This document shows positions 11,422 through 22,104 of a stretch of DNA of 64,000 nt, one piece after another; position 1 is the stretch's first letter, and each line of letters starts with the position of its first letter. Below the pieces are notes generated by a model. It did no database searches, had not been told where the DNA came from, and saw nothing but the letters and a program-made list of their open reading frames with translations. This stretch comes from Rahnella sp. AA (GTDB taxonomy: Bacteria; Pseudomonadota; Gammaproteobacteria; Enterobacterales; Enterobacteriaceae), in the NCBI RefSeq assembly GCF_002834385.1, contig NZ_PITQ01000005.1, positions 372,001 to 436,000 of the forward strand, read 5' to 3'. Position numbers and translations under genes: made by a program.

Positions 11422-12813
11422 CTAGGAAGATAATGTTCTGATTAAGTTGGAGAAATCTTCTTTGATGTCGTGATTTTCTTCACGCAACTGCTCGATTTTC
11501 CGGCAGGCGTGCAACACCGTGGTATGGTCCCGACCACCGAACGCATCGCCGATTTCTGGCAGGCTGTGGTTGGTCAGCTCTTTCGCCAGCGCCATCGCCA
11601 TCTGGCGTGGGCGGGCTACCGAACGGGAACGCCGTTTGGAGAGCAGGTCAGCGACCTTGATTTTATAATATTCGGCCACTGTTTTCTGAATATTATCGAT
11701 AGTGACCAGCTTCTCCTGAAGCGCCAGTAAATCGCGCAGCGCTTCACGAACGAAGTCGATGGTAATCGCACGGCCAGTAAAGTTGGCATTGGCGATTACA
11801 CGGTTCAGTGCGCCTTCAAGCTCACGCACATTGGAACGCAGACGTTTTGCAATAAAGAACGCCACTTCGCCCGGCAGACGGATATCGTTCTCGTCGGCCT
11901 TTTTCATCAGGATCGCCACGCGGGTTTCTAATTCCGGCGGCTCGATCGCCACCGTCAGGCCCCAGCCGAAACGCGATTTCAGACGATCTTCAACACCGTT
12001 GATCTCTTTCGGATAGCGGTCAGAGGTCAGGATGATCTGCTGATTGCCTTCCAGCAGCGCATTAAAGGTGTGGAAGAATTCTTCCTGTGAACGTTCTTTA
12101 TTAGCAAAGAATTGGATGTCATCGATGAGCAACGCATCGACGGAACGGTAGTACCGTTTGAACTCTTCAATGGCGTTGTTTTGCAGGGCTTTTACCATGT
12201 CCTGCACAAAACGCTCTGAATGCATGTACACCACTTTTGCGTTGGCCTTGCGAGCCATGATGCCGTTACCGACCGCGTGTAATAAGTGGGTTTTACCCAA
12301 ACCAGTGCCGCCATAAAGGAAAAGCGGGTTGTACGCGCCCCCCGGATTATCAGCCACCTGACGCGCCGCCGCGCGAGCCAGCTGGTTTGATTTACCTTCA
12401 ACGAAGTTGTCAAAAGTATGTTTCGGGTTGACGTTAGAACGGTAAGAAAGTTCGGGCTGAGCCGGGGAACTGTCCCAGCTTGGGCGGGATGGAGCCAGAC
12501 GTGGGATCGCCGGCGCAGCCTGTGAGCTGACGCTGGCCGCGACAGGCTGACTGACGCGTTGAATCACCGGCTTGCTGCCGACTTCAAAACGCAGCAACGG
12601 AGCATCCGTGCCACAGAAATCGTTAAGCAAGCCGTTAATATTGTTTAAGTATTTGTCACGAACCCAATCCAGGACAAAACGATTCGGGGCGTACAGCGCC
12701 AGCGTATTGTCGTTGAGTTCCGCCTGTAGGGGGCGTATCCACATACTGAATTCTGTGGCAGGTAGTTCATCCTGCAAACGGGCAAGACATTGCTGCCAAA
12801 GCGAAAGTGACAC
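11422..12813 (-). CDS. dnaA: Chromosomal replication initiator DnaA
   Basis: DnaA (463 residues) binds TTATNCACA boxes at oriC, oligomerises with ATP and melts the adjacent AT-rich region, then loads DnaB. Domain I (residues 1-85) begins [17 protein letters not shown] variable proline- and alanine-rich linker follows. The AAA+ domain has Walker [10 protein letters not shown] near residue 172 and Walker [10 protein letters not shown] near 230. Domain IV carries the DNA-binding signature with [11 protein letters not shown]. The start is GTG 12813, preceded by GGAG; longer in-frame extensions to 12840 do not match the family. Two DnaA boxes upstream suggest autoregulation. oriC lies about 40 kb away, as in E. 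coli. Confidence 0.98.
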   Translation of the reverse strand: MSLSLWQQCLARLQDELPATEFSMWIRPLQAELNDNTLALYAPNRFVLDWVRDKYLNNINGLLNDFCGTDAPLLRFEVGSKPVIQRVSQPVAASVSSQAAPAIPRLAPSRPSWDSSPAQPELSYRSNVNPKHTFDNFVEGKSNQLARAAARQVADNPGGAYNPLFLYGGTGLGKTHLLHAVGNGIMARKANAKVVYMHSERFVQDMVKALQNNAIEEFKRYYRSVDALLIDDIQFFANKERSQEEFFHTFNALLEGNQQIILTSDRYPKEINGVEDRLKSRFGWGLTVAIEPPELETRVAILMKKADENDIRLPGEVAFFIAKRLRSNVRELEGALNRVIANANFTGRAITIDFVREALRDLLALQEKLVTIDNIQKTVAEYYKIKVADLLSKRRSRSVARPRQMAMALAKELTNHSLPEIGDAFGGRDHTTVLHACRKIEQLREENHDIKEDFSNLIRTLSS

Positions 12814-13228
12814 GGCGGACTCCACTCGAACAAGTATCAAAAAAGAAAAGGATCAGGATATTTTTTAAATCATGATTTTTGGCACACGTTCCGCCGGGCA
12901 ATGGGGGAATTTTCTCTCACCACCCTGTCAGTGGCGTAAAGTCACGTGCGAACCGCTCTTTGCGGTTTGTTGTCGAAAGTGCCCTGTCAGGATCACGATC
13001 GGAATGGCGGATCATAGCGCAATCCGACACAGAGATCCTCCTCTTCCTGAGAGTTTAGATCCTTTTTATCCACAGGCACCGATCGACAAGTGGGTAAGCT
13101 TAGCCGATCCTTTTAAAATTAGGCGATGTAATCATCACTCTGGTGAAAAAATAGGAGTCCGCTGACGCTATTTTCGTCAGATTGGGAGAAAGATCTCACC
13201 CCTGTGGATAAGGATCAGCCGAGGATCC
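12814..13228 (-). promoter_or_regulatory. dnaA control region with two consensus DnaA boxes and GATC sites
   Basis: The 685-bp gap between divergent dnaA and rpmH holds two perfect DnaA boxes: TTATCCACA at 13066-13074, and its complement TGTGGATAA at 13203-13211. Several GATC methylation sites lie around them. In E. coli a box between the dnaA promoters mediates autorepression and GATC sites allow SeqA sequestration, and the same is inferred here. I cannot assign individual dnaA promoters with confidence. An open frame at 12872-13165 has no homology that I recognise and is treated as noise. Confidence 0.75.
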
Positions 13229-13256
13229 TTGCGATTTATGACAGAGTCCGTATAAT
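13229..13256 (+). promoter_or_regulatory. Promoter of rpmH-rnpA operon
   Basis: TTGCGA (-35) and a perfect TATAAT (-10, 13251-13256) are 16 bp apart. The predicted start is about 235 nt upstream of rpmH, leaving a long leader. A DnaA box lies 18 bp upstream of the -35. Confidence 0.75.
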
Positions 13257-13486
13257 CCTCAGCCCTACGTGTGAAGCCTGTGTTCCTGATGGTCATAACC
13301 AGATGGATATTGCGGTGTGACCACGGGCCATTCTGGTAAACACTTGAGCCATTTCTGGCAATGTAAATTGACTCAGGACTGTACAGTTATTACAATCCCG
13401 CTTCTTTATATGTTGCGACAAAGGCATCGGTCGTATTTTCGCCGAAATGTCTTCGCGTTTACTGATCAGTAATAATTTAAGTTTAG

Positions 13487-13639
<153 letters not shown>

Positions 13640-13657
13640 TAAAAGCTAACCTATTTA

Positions 13658-14017
13658 GTGGTTAAGCTCGCTTTTCCCAGGGAGTTACGTTTGTTAACTC
13701 CCCGTCATTTCACTTTCGTCTTCCAGCAGCCACAACGGGCTGGCACGCCGCAAATCACCATACTCGGCCGCCTGAACGAGCTGGGGCATCCCCGCATCGG
13801 TCTCACCGTCGCAAAAAAACACGTCAAACGCGCACATGAACGCAACCGAATCAAACGCCTGACCCGCGAAAGCTTCCGGTTGAATCAGCATACGCTGCCG
13901 TCGATGGATTTTGTGGTAGTCGCCAAGAAGGGTGTCGCTGATTTAGATAATCATGCGCTGACGGAAGCGTTGGAGAAATTATGGCGTCGACATTGCCGAC
14001 AGGCTCCCGCATCCTGA
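13658..14017 (+). CDS. rnpA: Ribonuclease P protein component
   Basis: RnpA (119 residues) is the protein cofactor that helps the RNase P RNA cut the 5' leader from pre-tRNAs. The RNR signature [10 protein letters not shown] lies near residues 65-74. The basic N-terminus [15 protein letters not shown] is the enterobacterial form. Start codon is GTG 13658, 18 bp after rpmH. Its last 37 bases overlap the start of yidD in another frame, a conserved arrangement that suggests translational coupling of the two. Confidence 0.97.
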   Translation: MVKLAFPRELRLLTPRHFTFVFQQPQRAGTPQITILGRLNELGHPRIGLTVAKKHVKRAHERNRIKRLTRESFRLNQHTLPSMDFVVVAKKGVADLDNHALTEALEKLWRRHCRQAPAS

Positions 14018-14238
14018 TTAAACTGATACGTGGTTATCAGTTATTCATCAGTCCGTTGCTCGGGCCACATTGCCGCTTTCGACCAACCTGCTCTCAATAC
14101 GGTATTGAAGCAATTGGTCGTTTTGGCATGTTAAAAGGCAGTTGGTTGACTTTGAAACGCGTATTAAAATGCCATCCTTTGAACCCAGGTGGTGATGACC
14201 CCGTACCGCCGAAAACCGACAATAACAGAGAACACTAA
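13981..14238 (+). CDS. yidD: Membrane protein insertion efficiency factor YidD
   Basis: YidD is an 85-residue protein peripheral to the inner membrane that assists YidC-dependent insertion. The family core is visible: [29 protein letters not shown], an amphipathic N-terminal helix followed by two conserved cysteines, then [12 protein letters not shown]. The start ATG 13981 lies inside rnpA, and the stop is two bp before yidC. The tight packing links tRNA processing, L34 and membrane insertion in one operon. Confidence 0.96.
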   Translation: MASTLPTGSRILIKLIRGYQLFISPLLGPHCRFRPTCSQYGIEAIGRFGMLKGSWLTLKRVLKCHPLNPGGDDPVPPKTDNNREH

Positions 14239-14240
14239 CG

Positions 14241-15875
14241 ATGGATTCGCAACGCAATCTTTTCCTCATCGCTCTGCTGTTCGTGTCTTTCATGATCTGG
14301 CAGGCATGGCAAACGGACCACGCTCCGCAACCCGCCAACCAGACCACGCAACAGACTGCGAACACTGCAAACGGTGATGCTGCTAACCAGGCTGTTCCTG
14401 GTAGCGGACAGGGCAAATTAATTACAGTTAACAGTGATGTGCTGTCATTAACGATCAACACCCGTGGTGGCGACATTGAGCAGGCTCTGCTGACTGCTTA
14501 CCCAACATCTTTGGGCTCTGACCAGCCTTTCCAGTTACTGGAAACCACGCCTAATTTCCTCTATCAGGCACAAAGCGGCCTGACGGGTAAAAACGGTCCA
14601 GATAATCCGGCGAACGGCGAACGCCCTCTGTTCCAGACCAGCTCGGATACCTTCACGATGGCTGAAGGCCAGTCTGAACTGCGTATTCCGATGACGTATA
14701 CTGCGGCGAACGGTGTGATTTACACCAAAACCTTCATCATCAAACGTGGCTCTTACGCGATTAATGTTGAATACAATATCAATAACACCTCGCCAGCTCC
14801 GCTTGAACTGACCCTGTTTGGCCAGCTCAAACAAACCACTGATTTGCCTAAGCACCGTGATACCGGCAGCAATAACTTTGCGCTGCATACATTCCGCGGC
14901 GCGGCATACTCCTCAAGTGATGACAAGTATCAGAAGTACGCGTTTGATAAAAGCGAAGCGCTGAATGTCACCACACAGGGTGGTTGGGTCGCTATGTTGC
15001 AGCAGTATTTTGCAACGGCGTGGATCCCATCTGCGAAAGATACCAATACATTCTTTACGACGACCAATAACGGCATTTCTTCGATTGGCTTCAAAGGTAC
15101 TCCGTTTACCGTTGCTCCTGGCGCACAACAGCAGGTTGCTTCCACCCTGTGGGTTGGCCCTGAAATTCAGGACAAGATGGCCGCTATCGCGCCTCACCTT
15201 GACCTGACGGTCGATTACGGTTGGTTATGGTTCATCTCTCAGCCACTGTTCAAGCTCTTGAAATTCATTCAAGGTTTTGTCGGTAACTGGGGCTTCTCAA
15301 TCATTGTTATCACCTTCATCGTGCGCGGCATCATGTACCCGCTGACCCGTGCTCAGTACACGTCGATGGCGAAAATGCGTATGTTGCAGCCAAAACTGGC
15401 CGCCATGCGTGAACGTATTGGTGATGACAAACAGCGCATGAGTCAGGAAATGATGGCGCTGTATAAGTCTGAGAAAGTGAACCCGCTGGGCGGTTGTCTG
15501 CCGCTGGTTATCCAGATGCCAATCTTCCTGGCACTGTATTACATGCTGTCTGGCTCCATTGAATTGCGCCACGCGCCATTCATCTTGTGGATCCATGACC
15601 TGTCAGCGCAAGACCCGTACTACATTCTGCCGGTTCTGATGGGTATCACGATGTTCTTCATTCAGAAGATGTCGCCGACCACCGTCACTGACCCGATGCA
15701 GCAGAAGATCATGACCTTCATGCCGGTCATCTTCACCGTGTTCTTCCTGTGGTTCCCGTCCGGCCTGGTGGTGTACTACATCGTCAGTAACCTGGTAACC
15801 ATCCTCCAGCAACAGCTGATTTATCGCGGGCTGGAAAAACGTGGCCTGCACAGCCGCGACAAGAAAAAGTCATAA
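14241..15875 (+). CDS. yidC: Membrane protein insertase YidC
   Basis: YidC (544 residues) inserts and folds inner-membrane proteins, alone (for example ATP synthase subunit c) or with SecYEG. The N-terminal transmembrane segment ([17 protein letters not shown]) is followed by a Gln/Asn-rich linker and the large periplasmic beta-sandwich domain to about residue 330. Five more transmembrane helices form the conserved core. The key arginine of the hydrophilic groove lies in [10 protein letters not shown] near residue 360. The cytoplasmic coiled-coil hairpin follows ([12 protein letters not shown]), and the tail [11 protein letters not shown] is basic. It is the last gene of the operon and is closed by a terminator at 15929-15954. 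Confidence 0.98.
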   Translation: MDSQRNLFLIALLFVSFMIWQAWQTDHAPQPANQTTQQTANTANGDAANQAVPGSGQGKLITVNSDVLSLTINTRGGDIEQALLTAYPTSLGSDQPFQLLETTPNFLYQAQSGLTGKNGPDNPANGERPLFQTSSDTFTMAEGQSELRIPMTYTAANGVIYTKTFIIKRGSYAINVEYNINNTSPAPLELTLFGQLKQTTDLPKHRDTGSNNFALHTFRGAAYSSSDDKYQKYAFDKSEALNVTTQGGWVAMLQQYFATAWIPSAKDTNTFFTTTNNGISSIGFKGTPFTVAPGAQQQVASTLWVGPEIQDKMAAIAPHLDLTVDYGWLWFISQPLFKLLKFIQGFVGNWGFSIIVITFIVRGIMYPLTRAQYTSMAKMRMLQPKLAAMRERIGDDKQRMSQEMMALYKSEKVNPLGGCLPLVIQMPIFLALYYMLSGSIELRHAPFILWIHDLSAQDPYYILPVLMGITMFFIQKMSPTTVTDPMQQKIMTFMPVIFTVFFLWFPSGLVVYYIVSNLVTILQQQLIYRGLEKRGLHSRDKKKS

Positions 15876-15928
15876 GTCCGCGTCAGGGCGTTTCCCGTCC
15901 TGACCGCTACACTCATGATTAAGACACG

Positions 15929-15954
15929 AAGGCGGTCATCGAGACCGCCTTTTT
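15929..15954 (+). terminator. Terminator after yidC
   Basis: GGCGGTC / GACCGCC with an ATCGA loop is followed by TTTTT. It ends 25 bp before mnmE, so mnmE may depend on read-through or on its own promoter. Confidence 0.9.
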
Positions 15955-15979
15955 GCATATTCAGAAAGAGACAATTGCT

Positions 15980-17344
15980 ATGAGTACCTCAGATACCATT
16001 ATTGCCCAGGCAACACCTCCCGGTCGCGGTGGCGTTGGCATTTTGCGCATTTCCGGCCGTGCGGCGCGTGATGTGGCACAGGCTGTCTTAGGTAAACTGC
16101 CCAAACCTCGTTATGCCGATTATCTGCCGTTTCAGGACGCAGACGGCAGCACGCTGGATCAGGGGATTGCGCTGTGGTTCCCCGGCCCGAACTCCTTTAC
16201 CGGCGAAGACGTACTGGAACTGCAAGGCCACGGCGGCCCGGTCATTCTCGACCTGCTGCTCAAGCGGATTGTCGCGCTGGAAAATGTGCGTATCGCGCGT
16301 CCGGGTGAGTTTTCTGAACGTGCGTTTCTTAACGACAAGCTGGATCTGGCACAGGCTGAAGCGATTGCCGATCTGATTGATGCAAGCTCTGAACAGGCCG
16401 CACGCTCGGCGGTGAACTCGCTTCAGGGCGCTTTCTCGCAGCGTATTCATCATTTAGTGGAAGCACTCACTCACCTGAGAATCTTTGTCGAAGCAGCCAT
16501 CGACTTCCCGGATGAGGAAATCGACTTCCTGTCCGATGGCAAAATCGAAGCCAAACTTAACACCGTGATGGGCGATCTGGATGCTGTCCGCGCAGAAGCC
16601 CGTCAGGGCAGCCTGCTGCGTGAAGGGATGAAAGTAGTGATTGCCGGACGCCCGAACGCCGGTAAATCCAGCCTGCTGAACGCGCTGGCCGGTCGCGAAG
16701 CAGCGATTGTGACCGACATCGCGGGTACTACGCGCGACGTTCTGCGCGAGCATATTCACCTCGACGGCATGCCATTGCACATCATTGATACCGCCGGTTT
16801 GCGCGAAGCCAGCGATGAAGTAGAACGTATCGGTATCGAACGTGCGTGGAATGAGATCGAACAGGCAGACTTAGTATTGTTTATGGTTGATGGCACCACC
16901 ACCCCGGCAACTGAACCGGCAGATATCTGGCCGGAATTTATGGCGCGCCTTCCGGCTTCCCTGCCGATTGTCGTGGTACGCAATAAAGCCGATATTACCG
17001 GCGAAGCGTTGGGGCAAACCGAAGTGAATGGTCACTCACTTATTCGCCTTTCTGCCCGCACTGGCGACGGCGTGGATTTGCTGCGCGATCATCTGAAACA
17101 GGTGATGGGCTTTAATCACAACATGGAAGGCGGATTCCTTGCCCGTCGTCGTCACTTACAGGCACTGGAAGAGGCTGCGCAACATCTGGTTCAGGGTAAG
17201 GATCAGCTGCTTGGCGCGTGGGCGGGTGAATTACTGGCAGAAGAGTTGCGTCTTGCGCAGCAGTCGCTGAGTGAAATCACCGGCGAGTTCACGTCCGACG
17301 ATTTACTGGGCCGTATTTTCTCAAGTTTCTGTATCGGGAAATAA
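15980..17344 (+). CDS. mnmE: tRNA uridine-5-carboxymethylaminomethyl(34) synthesis GTPase MnmE
   Basis: MnmE (454 residues) works with MnmG, encoded at 51.2-53.1 kb, to modify wobble uridine-34 of several tRNAs. The N-terminal folate-binding domain begins [21 protein letters not shown] helical domain flanks the inserted G domain, with G1 GRPNAGKSS near residue 223, G2/G3 including DTAGLR, and G4 NKAD. The C-terminal CIGK motif holds the catalytic cysteine. I chose ATG 15980 because the family starts MS(T)-S-D-T-I; the extension upstream to 15953 is not conserved. The gene lies just after the yidC terminator and is closed by a bidirectional terminator. Confidence 0.97.
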   Translation: MSTSDTIIAQATPPGRGGVGILRISGRAARDVAQAVLGKLPKPRYADYLPFQDADGSTLDQGIALWFPGPNSFTGEDVLELQGHGGPVILDLLLKRIVALENVRIARPGEFSERAFLNDKLDLAQAEAIADLIDASSEQAARSAVNSLQGAFSQRIHHLVEALTHLRIFVEAAIDFPDEEIDFLSDGKIEAKLNTVMGDLDAVRAEARQGSLLREGMKVVIAGRPNAGKSSLLNALAGREAAIVTDIAGTTRDVLREHIHLDGMPLHIIDTAGLREASDEVERIGIERAWNEIEQADLVLFMVDGTTTPATEPADIWPEFMARLPASLPIVVVRNKADITGEALGQTEVNGHSLIRLSARTGDGVDLLRDHLKQVMGFNHNMEGGFLARRRHLQALEEAAQHLVQGKDQLLGAWAGELLAEELRLAQQSLSEITGEFTSDDLLGRIFSSFCIGK

Positions 17345-17361
17345 CGACCGGAAGAATGCAG

Positions 17362-17390
17362 AAAAGCCCGCGACTGTTGCGGGCTTTTTT
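17362..17390. terminator. Bidirectional terminator between mnmE and the SDR gene
   Basis: AAAAGCCCGC and GCGGGCTTTTTT pair across a seven-base loop, with an A-run on one side and a T-run on the other. Confidence 0.9.
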
Positions 17391-17410
17391 ATGCCATTCA
17401 GAAAGTTATA

Positions 17411-18010
17411 TTACCAGATTTTATAAATACGCCCGGTTTGTGCGCCTTCCACGCTGCGCACATAGGCTTTTGCCACGCGCGCCGCCGGGGCCGCTTCAAA
17501 GCCCGGGAAGAACGGGCCGTAACCTTCGAGAGATTCTTCAACGACCGTCGGGCTGACGCCATTGATGCGCAAGCCTCGCGGCAATTCAATCGCGGCTGCA
17601 CGCACAAAGCCTTCTACTGCGGCGTTTACTGCCGTTGCATTTGCGCCCTGACGGATGGGTTCATCGGCAACGATACCGCTGGTCAATGTGATTGAACCGC
17701 CATCGTTGAGAAACGCATTGCCGATCAGCGCGATACGCACTTGCCCGAGCAACTTATCCTGCAAACCGGTATTAAAGTGTTCTGCCGTCATTTCTTCCAG
17801 CGGACCAAAATGCAGGCTGCCGGTCGTGGAGATAATCGCGTCGAGTTTACCGGTGCGGGCAAAAAGCGCTTTCACGCTGCTTTCATCGGTGATATCCACC
17901 TGAAAATCGCCGTGCGTTTTGCCTGCGGTGATGACGTTATGGTTGTCGCCTAACGCGCTGACCACGGCTTTACCCAATGTGCCCGTACCGCCAATGACTA
18001 AGATTTTCAT
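17411..18010 (-). CDS. Atypical short-chain dehydrogenase (SDR)
   Basis: This is a 199-residue Rossmann-fold protein of the short-chain dehydrogenase family. The dinucleotide-binding motif GGTGTLG is at residues 7-13, followed by an acidic loop (VDITD) and the NAG-like turn replaced by STTG. The usual catalytic Tyr-x-x-x-Lys is not visible: the expected position after the conserved serine (LTSGIV) reads ANATAVNAAVEGF. Start ATG 18010 has a clear GAGGAA ribosome binding site. It diverges from a LysR-type regulator with a 100-bp gap, the usual layout of a regulator and its target. The substrate is unknown. Confidence 0.8.
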   Translation of the reverse strand: MKILVIGGTGTLGKAVVSALGDNHNVITAGKTHGDFQVDITDESSVKALFARTGKLDAIISTTGSLHFGPLEEMTAEHFNTGLQDKLLGQVRIALIGNAFLNDGGSITLTSGIVADEPIRQGANATAVNAAVEGFVRAAAIELPRGLRINGVSPTVVEESLEGYGPFFPGFEAAPAARVAKAYVRSVEGAQTGRIYKIW

Positions 18011-18110
18011 TTTTTATTCCTCAATTTTGTGTACAGGCTCATCATTAAACAAACTAGAAGTTAGATATAGACTTACAATATTTGTTCTGTCCTAACTCTG
18101 GGTTAGCAAT

Positions 18111-18998
18111 ATGGATAAGCTGCGGAATATTGAAGTCTTTATCTGCGTGGTCGAATCAGGAAATTTCAGCAGCGCGGCGGAAAAGCTGGGGATTTCAGCG
18201 GTGATGGTTGGCAAGCATATTCAGCAGTTGGAAAAACATCTGAACGCCAGGCTTTTGCAGCGCACAACCCGAAAACAAAGCCTGACCGATGCTGGTGACG
18301 TGCTTTATGAAAACGGCAAACGGGTGTTGGAGCAGATGAAAGCCACTGAAAACGCAATGGAAAGCCTGCAAAGCGTTCCCACCGGATTGTTGCGCATCAG
18401 CGCGCCCGTCTCTTTAGGCTCCAGCATGATTGCGCCCATGCTCGCCCGCTATCTGAATCTCTATCCGCAGGTCAAAGCAGAGCTGGTACTGAGCAATGCA
18501 CGCGTTGATTTAATCGGAGAAAATTTCGATGTCGCCATCCGTATTGGCGAAATTGGCGATGACCGGCTGGTCGCCAGACCGATGAGGCCCTACGAAATGG
18601 TCATCTGCGCTTCGCCGGATTATTTACAGCGCAACGGTACACCTGCATCACCGGAAGATCTGAAAACGCATCCGTGTCTGATCCACTCCGTCTGGAATCA
18701 GAGTGAAGGCTGGCATCTGGCGAACGTCGGGCAAACCACCTCGGCATGGCCGGTGAATAGCCGCTATGTCTCCAATGACGGCCATGCATTGCGCAATGCT
18801 GCACTGGAAGGTGCCGGTTTGCTGCTTCAGCCGAAAGTGCTGCTGGCCGGGGATATTCTCAGCGGCAGGCTTATTCCGGTTCTTGAGTCTTTCATTCCTG
18901 CGCCACGCGCTGTGCATGCGGTCTATCTGCCCGATTTCCGCCCGCGTGCGAAACTCAATAGCCTGATTAACTACATGACAGAACACGATTTCTACTGA
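18111..18998 (+). CDS. LysR-family transcriptional regulator
   Basis: This is a 295-residue regulator. The N-terminal winged helix-turn-helix (residues 1-60) has the typical VVESGNFSSAAEKLGISAVMVGKHIQQLE. The LysR substrate-binding domain follows from about residue 90, with the NARVDLIGENFDVAIRIGE segment common in the CrgA/DsdC-like branch that controls redox and quinone genes. It diverges from the SDR gene at 17411, which is its probable target. The intergenic space holds AGTTAG (18059-18064) and CTAACT (18092-18097) as a possible inverted operator. The ligand is unknown. In E. coli a different LysR gene (yidZ) lies in this neighbourhood, and I do not claim orthology. Confidence 0.88.
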   Translation: MDKLRNIEVFICVVESGNFSSAAEKLGISAVMVGKHIQQLEKHLNARLLQRTTRKQSLTDAGDVLYENGKRVLEQMKATENAMESLQSVPTGLLRISAPVSLGSSMIAPMLARYLNLYPQVKAELVLSNARVDLIGENFDVAIRIGEIGDDRLVARPMRPYEMVICASPDYLQRNGTPASPEDLKTHPCLIHSVWNQSEGWHLANVGQTTSAWPVNSRYVSNDGHALRNAALEGAGLLLQPKVLLAGDILSGRLIPVLESFIPAPRAVHAVYLPDFRPRAKLNSLINYMTEHDFY

Positions 18999-19011
18999 TT
19001 ATTCCGGACAT

Positions 19012-19042
19012 AAAAAACGGTAAGTGATCGCTCACTTACCGT
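19012..19042 (-). terminator. Terminator of the chemoreceptor gene
   Basis: An 11-bp stem ACGGTAAGTGA / TCACTTACCGT with a four-base loop is followed on the minus strand by TTTTTT. It lies between the convergent LysR and chemoreceptor genes. Confidence 0.88.
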
Positions 19043-19066
19043 TCGGTTTACCGCGAAAAGAAACAA

Positions 19067-20962
19067 TCAGAGTTTAAAGCCAGCCACCACGGTTTCCAGT
19101 TGGACGGTCTGATCCTGCATGGCCTGAGCGGCCGCAGAAACCTGTTCAACCAGCGCCGCATTCTGCTGAGTGGCGTTATCAAGCTGAGTGATCGCGACGT
19201 TCACCTGCTCGATACCGAGGCTTTGCTCCTGGCTGGAAGACATAATTTCATTCATCAGCGTCGCCACGTTATTCACTCCGCCCATGACTTCATCCATCGT
19301 CGTTCCGGCGGTTGCCACCAGTTCGCTACCCGTGGAGATATCCGCCACCGAATCTTCAATCAGCTTTTTGATTTCGCGGGCGGACGTGGCGGAACGTTGT
19401 GCCAGGCTGCGTACTTCGGATGCCACAACGGCAAAACCACGACCCTGTTCGCCGGCACGCGCTGCTTCGACGGCCGCATTCAGCGCCAGAATGTTGGTCT
19501 GGAAGGCGATACCGTCGATCACACTGATAATATCGACAATTTTGTGCGATGAGCGGGTGATTGAGCCCATGGTATCGACCACCTGTTTCACCACTTCCGA
19601 CCCTTTCTGCGCCACCGCAGACGCATCGCGCGCCAGCTGGTTAGCGCCTTCCGCGTTGGCTGCGTTCTGTTTCACGGTGCTGGTCAGTTGTTCCATAGAC
19701 GCCGCCGTTTCCACAATAGAGCTGGCCTGCTCTTCCGTACGGGCAGAGAGATCCAGGTTACCGCTGGCGATCTCACGCGATGCAGAGGTGATCGCCATGC
19801 TGCTGTCACCAACCTGACGGAGAATAGATTGCAGGAACGACAGGAAGCTATTGAAGCTCTGGTTGATCTGATTAAATTCAGGGCTGCGGCTTTCAGGCAA
19901 ACGTTGCGTTAAATCCGCACCGCCCGCAGAAAGCTGGCTGATATTTTTATTCAGCGCCGCGAGCTGACGCATGAAAATTTTGATCGCCGCAATCAGCACA
20001 ATCAGCAGCAACAACACCATCGGGATTTGCACCATGCCAAGGCTTGCCAGAATACTGTGACTGCGGGCCAGGAGCTGGCTGGTAGGCATGTCGGTCGCGA
20101 TAAACCACGGCCCCTGAATGTTGCTCATAAACATCGTATGGGAGGTGCCATCATTGTCGTAATCCGTCATCAGGCTTGACTGACCATCGATTTGATCAAG
20201 GCTTTTGCGGATTTGCTTCGCCAGAGGTGATTGTTCACCAAGGGAAGTCAGTTTAGGCAGTTTTTCGTCACCCGCATGGCTGGCCCCCACAATAGTGCCG
20301 TCCTTTTCCACAATATAAATTGTGGCATGCACCTTTTTCTCCATCTCGGTCACCAGCTGGTTAAAGAAGCCCAGCGTGACGTCAATGGTGGCAACGCCCC
20401 ATTGCTTATCGCCTTTATAAATCGGCATTGCACAGTTGGTGCGCGGCTGCGGGCTGGCATCATCGAAATAGGCGGGAGCCCAGACACAGCGCCCTTTTTC
20501 ACCTTTTGATGCAGCCAGATACCAGGACTGATCGAAATAATTTGGCGATTCAGCGCTGTTCCAGAAAGTATTGACCGTCAGCTGATTATTATTATTGCGG
20601 GCAAAGAAAGTGCTGAATTTGATTTTTGCGGGATCACGCTGATTAGGTAAAGGCCAGATACCGCCACCAAATACCGCAGAATCACCGTATTGATCGACCA
20701 GTGCGGGCAGCAGGCGGTCAATGCTGTCGCTGTCCATCTGTGCGACAGTCTGGGTGACAGTGCGGACCTGAGACTCGACTTTATTCAGACGATCGTTAAT
20801 AGCGACCGCCACATTATCCACCTGATTAGCCACCAGATGACTTTCTGTCTGTTTCAGCTGTGGAGCAACGAAGACCTGGATCACGATGAGCGTAACGATG
20901 ACCAGCACAATAAAAAACACGCTGATCAATGCGATAAAGCGAGATTGTGTTGTTTTTAACAT
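19067..20962 (-). CDS. Methyl-accepting chemotaxis protein with periplasmic Cache domain
   Basis: This 631-residue transmembrane chemoreceptor has an N-terminal membrane helix ([19 protein letters not shown]). A periplasmic sensor of about 260 residues follows with dCache-type features ([17 protein letters not shown]). The second membrane helix is rich in Leu/Val/Ile, then comes a HAMP linker and the MCP signalling domain. Its hairpin tip reads [35 protein letters not shown] cut into a typical coiled coil. No NWETF-type pentapeptide is present at the C-terminus, so methylation would rely on CheR recruited elsewhere. I prefer ATG 20962 (MLKTTQSRF), because the upstream extension to 21016 is hydrophilic and not family-like. 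The ribosome binding site is weak. The ligand is unknown. Confidence 0.9.
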   Translation of the reverse strand: MLKTTQSRFIALISVFFIVLVIVTLIVIQVFVAPQLKQTESHLVANQVDNVAVAINDRLNKVESQVRTVTQTVAQMDSDSIDRLLPALVDQYGDSAVFGGGIWPLPNQRDPAKIKFSTFFARNNNNQLTVNTFWNSAESPNYFDQSWYLAASKGEKGRCVWAPAYFDDASPQPRTNCAMPIYKGDKQWGVATIDVTLGFFNQLVTEMEKKVHATIYIVEKDGTIVGASHAGDEKLPKLTSLGEQSPLAKQIRKSLDQIDGQSSLMTDYDNDGTSHTMFMSNIQGPWFIATDMPTSQLLARSHSILASLGMVQIPMVLLLLIVLIAAIKIFMRQLAALNKNISQLSAGGADLTQRLPESRSPEFNQINQSFNSFLSFLQSILRQVGDSSMAITSASREIASGNLDLSARTEEQASSIVETAASMEQLTSTVKQNAANAEGANQLARDASAVAQKGSEVVKQVVDTMGSITRSSHKIVDIISVIDGIAFQTNILALNAAVEAARAGEQGRGFAVVASEVRSLAQRSATSAREIKKLIEDSVADISTGSELVATAGTTMDEVMGGVNNVATLMNEIMSSSQEQSLGIEQVNVAITQLDNATQQNAALVEQVSAAAQAMQDQTVQLETVVAGFKL

Positions 20963-21285
20963 TTTAGGGTACTCACAGGCAAAGCAGCGAGATCGCTGCT
21001 TAACTAGTAACGGCATATTCTGATGTTTCTTTATGTTGCTATAGTAGATATATCTGGTGCTCAGATCATATGAGTGAAAATCCAGAACATCATTCCAATG
21101 AGATTTTTTCTCACTTAGAAGTTAACACCGTGATTCGTTTCACTTTGTGGTTCTGAAAAAGGTTCTGAAAAGTGAAAAAAGTGTGTCGGGCTGCAGGTTT
21201 TATGCGGTTTTTAATGATTTCTCTTAATGTTATTCTTTACGATAATAGAGAAGATACGGTCGAACCATTAATCATGGAGTGAACA

Positions 21286-22011
21286 ATGGCGTGCCATTTT
21301 GCAAGATGGGCTGTGACGGATGCTGAACCGGATACTCACCGGCTGCCCAGACATATTGTAACGTCCGCAAGACACCTTTCCGAAAAACAACGCAGACGGT
21401 TTTTAAACGGCCGGGTATTGCTGGCGGAAATTATTTTCTATCTGTACGGAATTGCTGAACTCCCTAATGTCATCGCGTTGCCCAGTGGACGCCCCAGCTT
21501 TGAATCCCCCGATTTGCCTGATTTCAGCCTTGCGTACGCAGGAAGCACCGCAGGCGTGCTCATCAGCAGCGAAGGGAAAGTCGGTCTTGACCTCGAAATC
21601 ATTCATGCCCGCAGTGCGCTGGTGAATTCGCAACAACAGCTGCAGCTTTCAGCGGTTGAAAAAACCTGGATTGCGATGCAATCCGATCCGGTGGAATCCT
21701 CATTGCAACTCTGGTGTATACGCCAGAGCATGCTGAAGATGTCCGGCCTGAACGATCAAAGCCTGCTGACACTCAACCTGAACCCGGCATCGGGGCGTTT
21801 GCGTTCTACCGTTACGCCTGAAGCACAGGTGATGAGCGATATCGAAGGGTCTATTACCTGGTCGTGCGCGCAGTCGCCGTCGATTATCCGGCTACAGTGC
21901 TGGCGCTATGAACCGGAAAATGGCTTTACCCGCACGCAAACGCTGTCCGTTGACCAGCAATCTGAATCACCCCACTTTATGAAATTCACCAGTCTGCCGC
22001 CTGCCAAATAA
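21286..22011 (+). CDS. yieE: 4'-phosphopantetheinyl transferase-like protein YieE
   Basis: This 241-residue protein has the fold signatures of Sfp/AcpT-type phosphopantetheinyl transferases, which move phosphopantetheine from CoA to carrier proteins. The first motif VGLDLE places the Mg-binding Asp at residue 102. The second motif, 41 residues later, reads WCIRQSMLK (Trp143 onward), where most active members have W-x-x-K-E; Lys and Glu are replaced by Arg146 and Gln147. Activity is therefore uncertain. A GGAG ribosome binding site precedes ATG 21286. The order yieE-chrR-adeP-yieH matches E. coli, where YieE's carrier-protein partner is not well established. Confidence 0.83.
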   Translation: MACHFARWAVTDAEPDTHRLPRHIVTSARHLSEKQRRRFLNGRVLLAEIIFYLYGIAELPNVIALPSGRPSFESPDLPDFSLAYAGSTAGVLISSEGKVGLDLEIIHARSALVNSQQQLQLSAVEKTWIAMQSDPVESSLQLWCIRQSMLKMSGLNDQSLLTLNLNPASGRLRSTVTPEAQVMSDIEGSITWSCAQSPSIIRLQCWRYEPENGFTRTQTLSVDQQSESPHFMKFTSLPPAK

Positions 22012-22104
22012 AACTTCACTCATGTTTTCAAAAACCTTGTATATCGACGTGCCGTTTTTCGTTTAAGGTAAGAATCAGAGAGTCATCCATAACAGGAGTT
22101 AATC

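Noticed and set aside
12872..13165. 97-residue frame in the dnaA-rpmH gap
   Set aside because: It runs through the DnaA box and GATC cluster, has no convincing ribosome binding site and no recognisable family.
21138..21175. Short direct repeat GGTTCTGAAAA upstream of yieE
   Set aside because: Two adjacent copies of 11 bases in an AT-rich gap could be chance slippage, and nothing ties them to a regulator.
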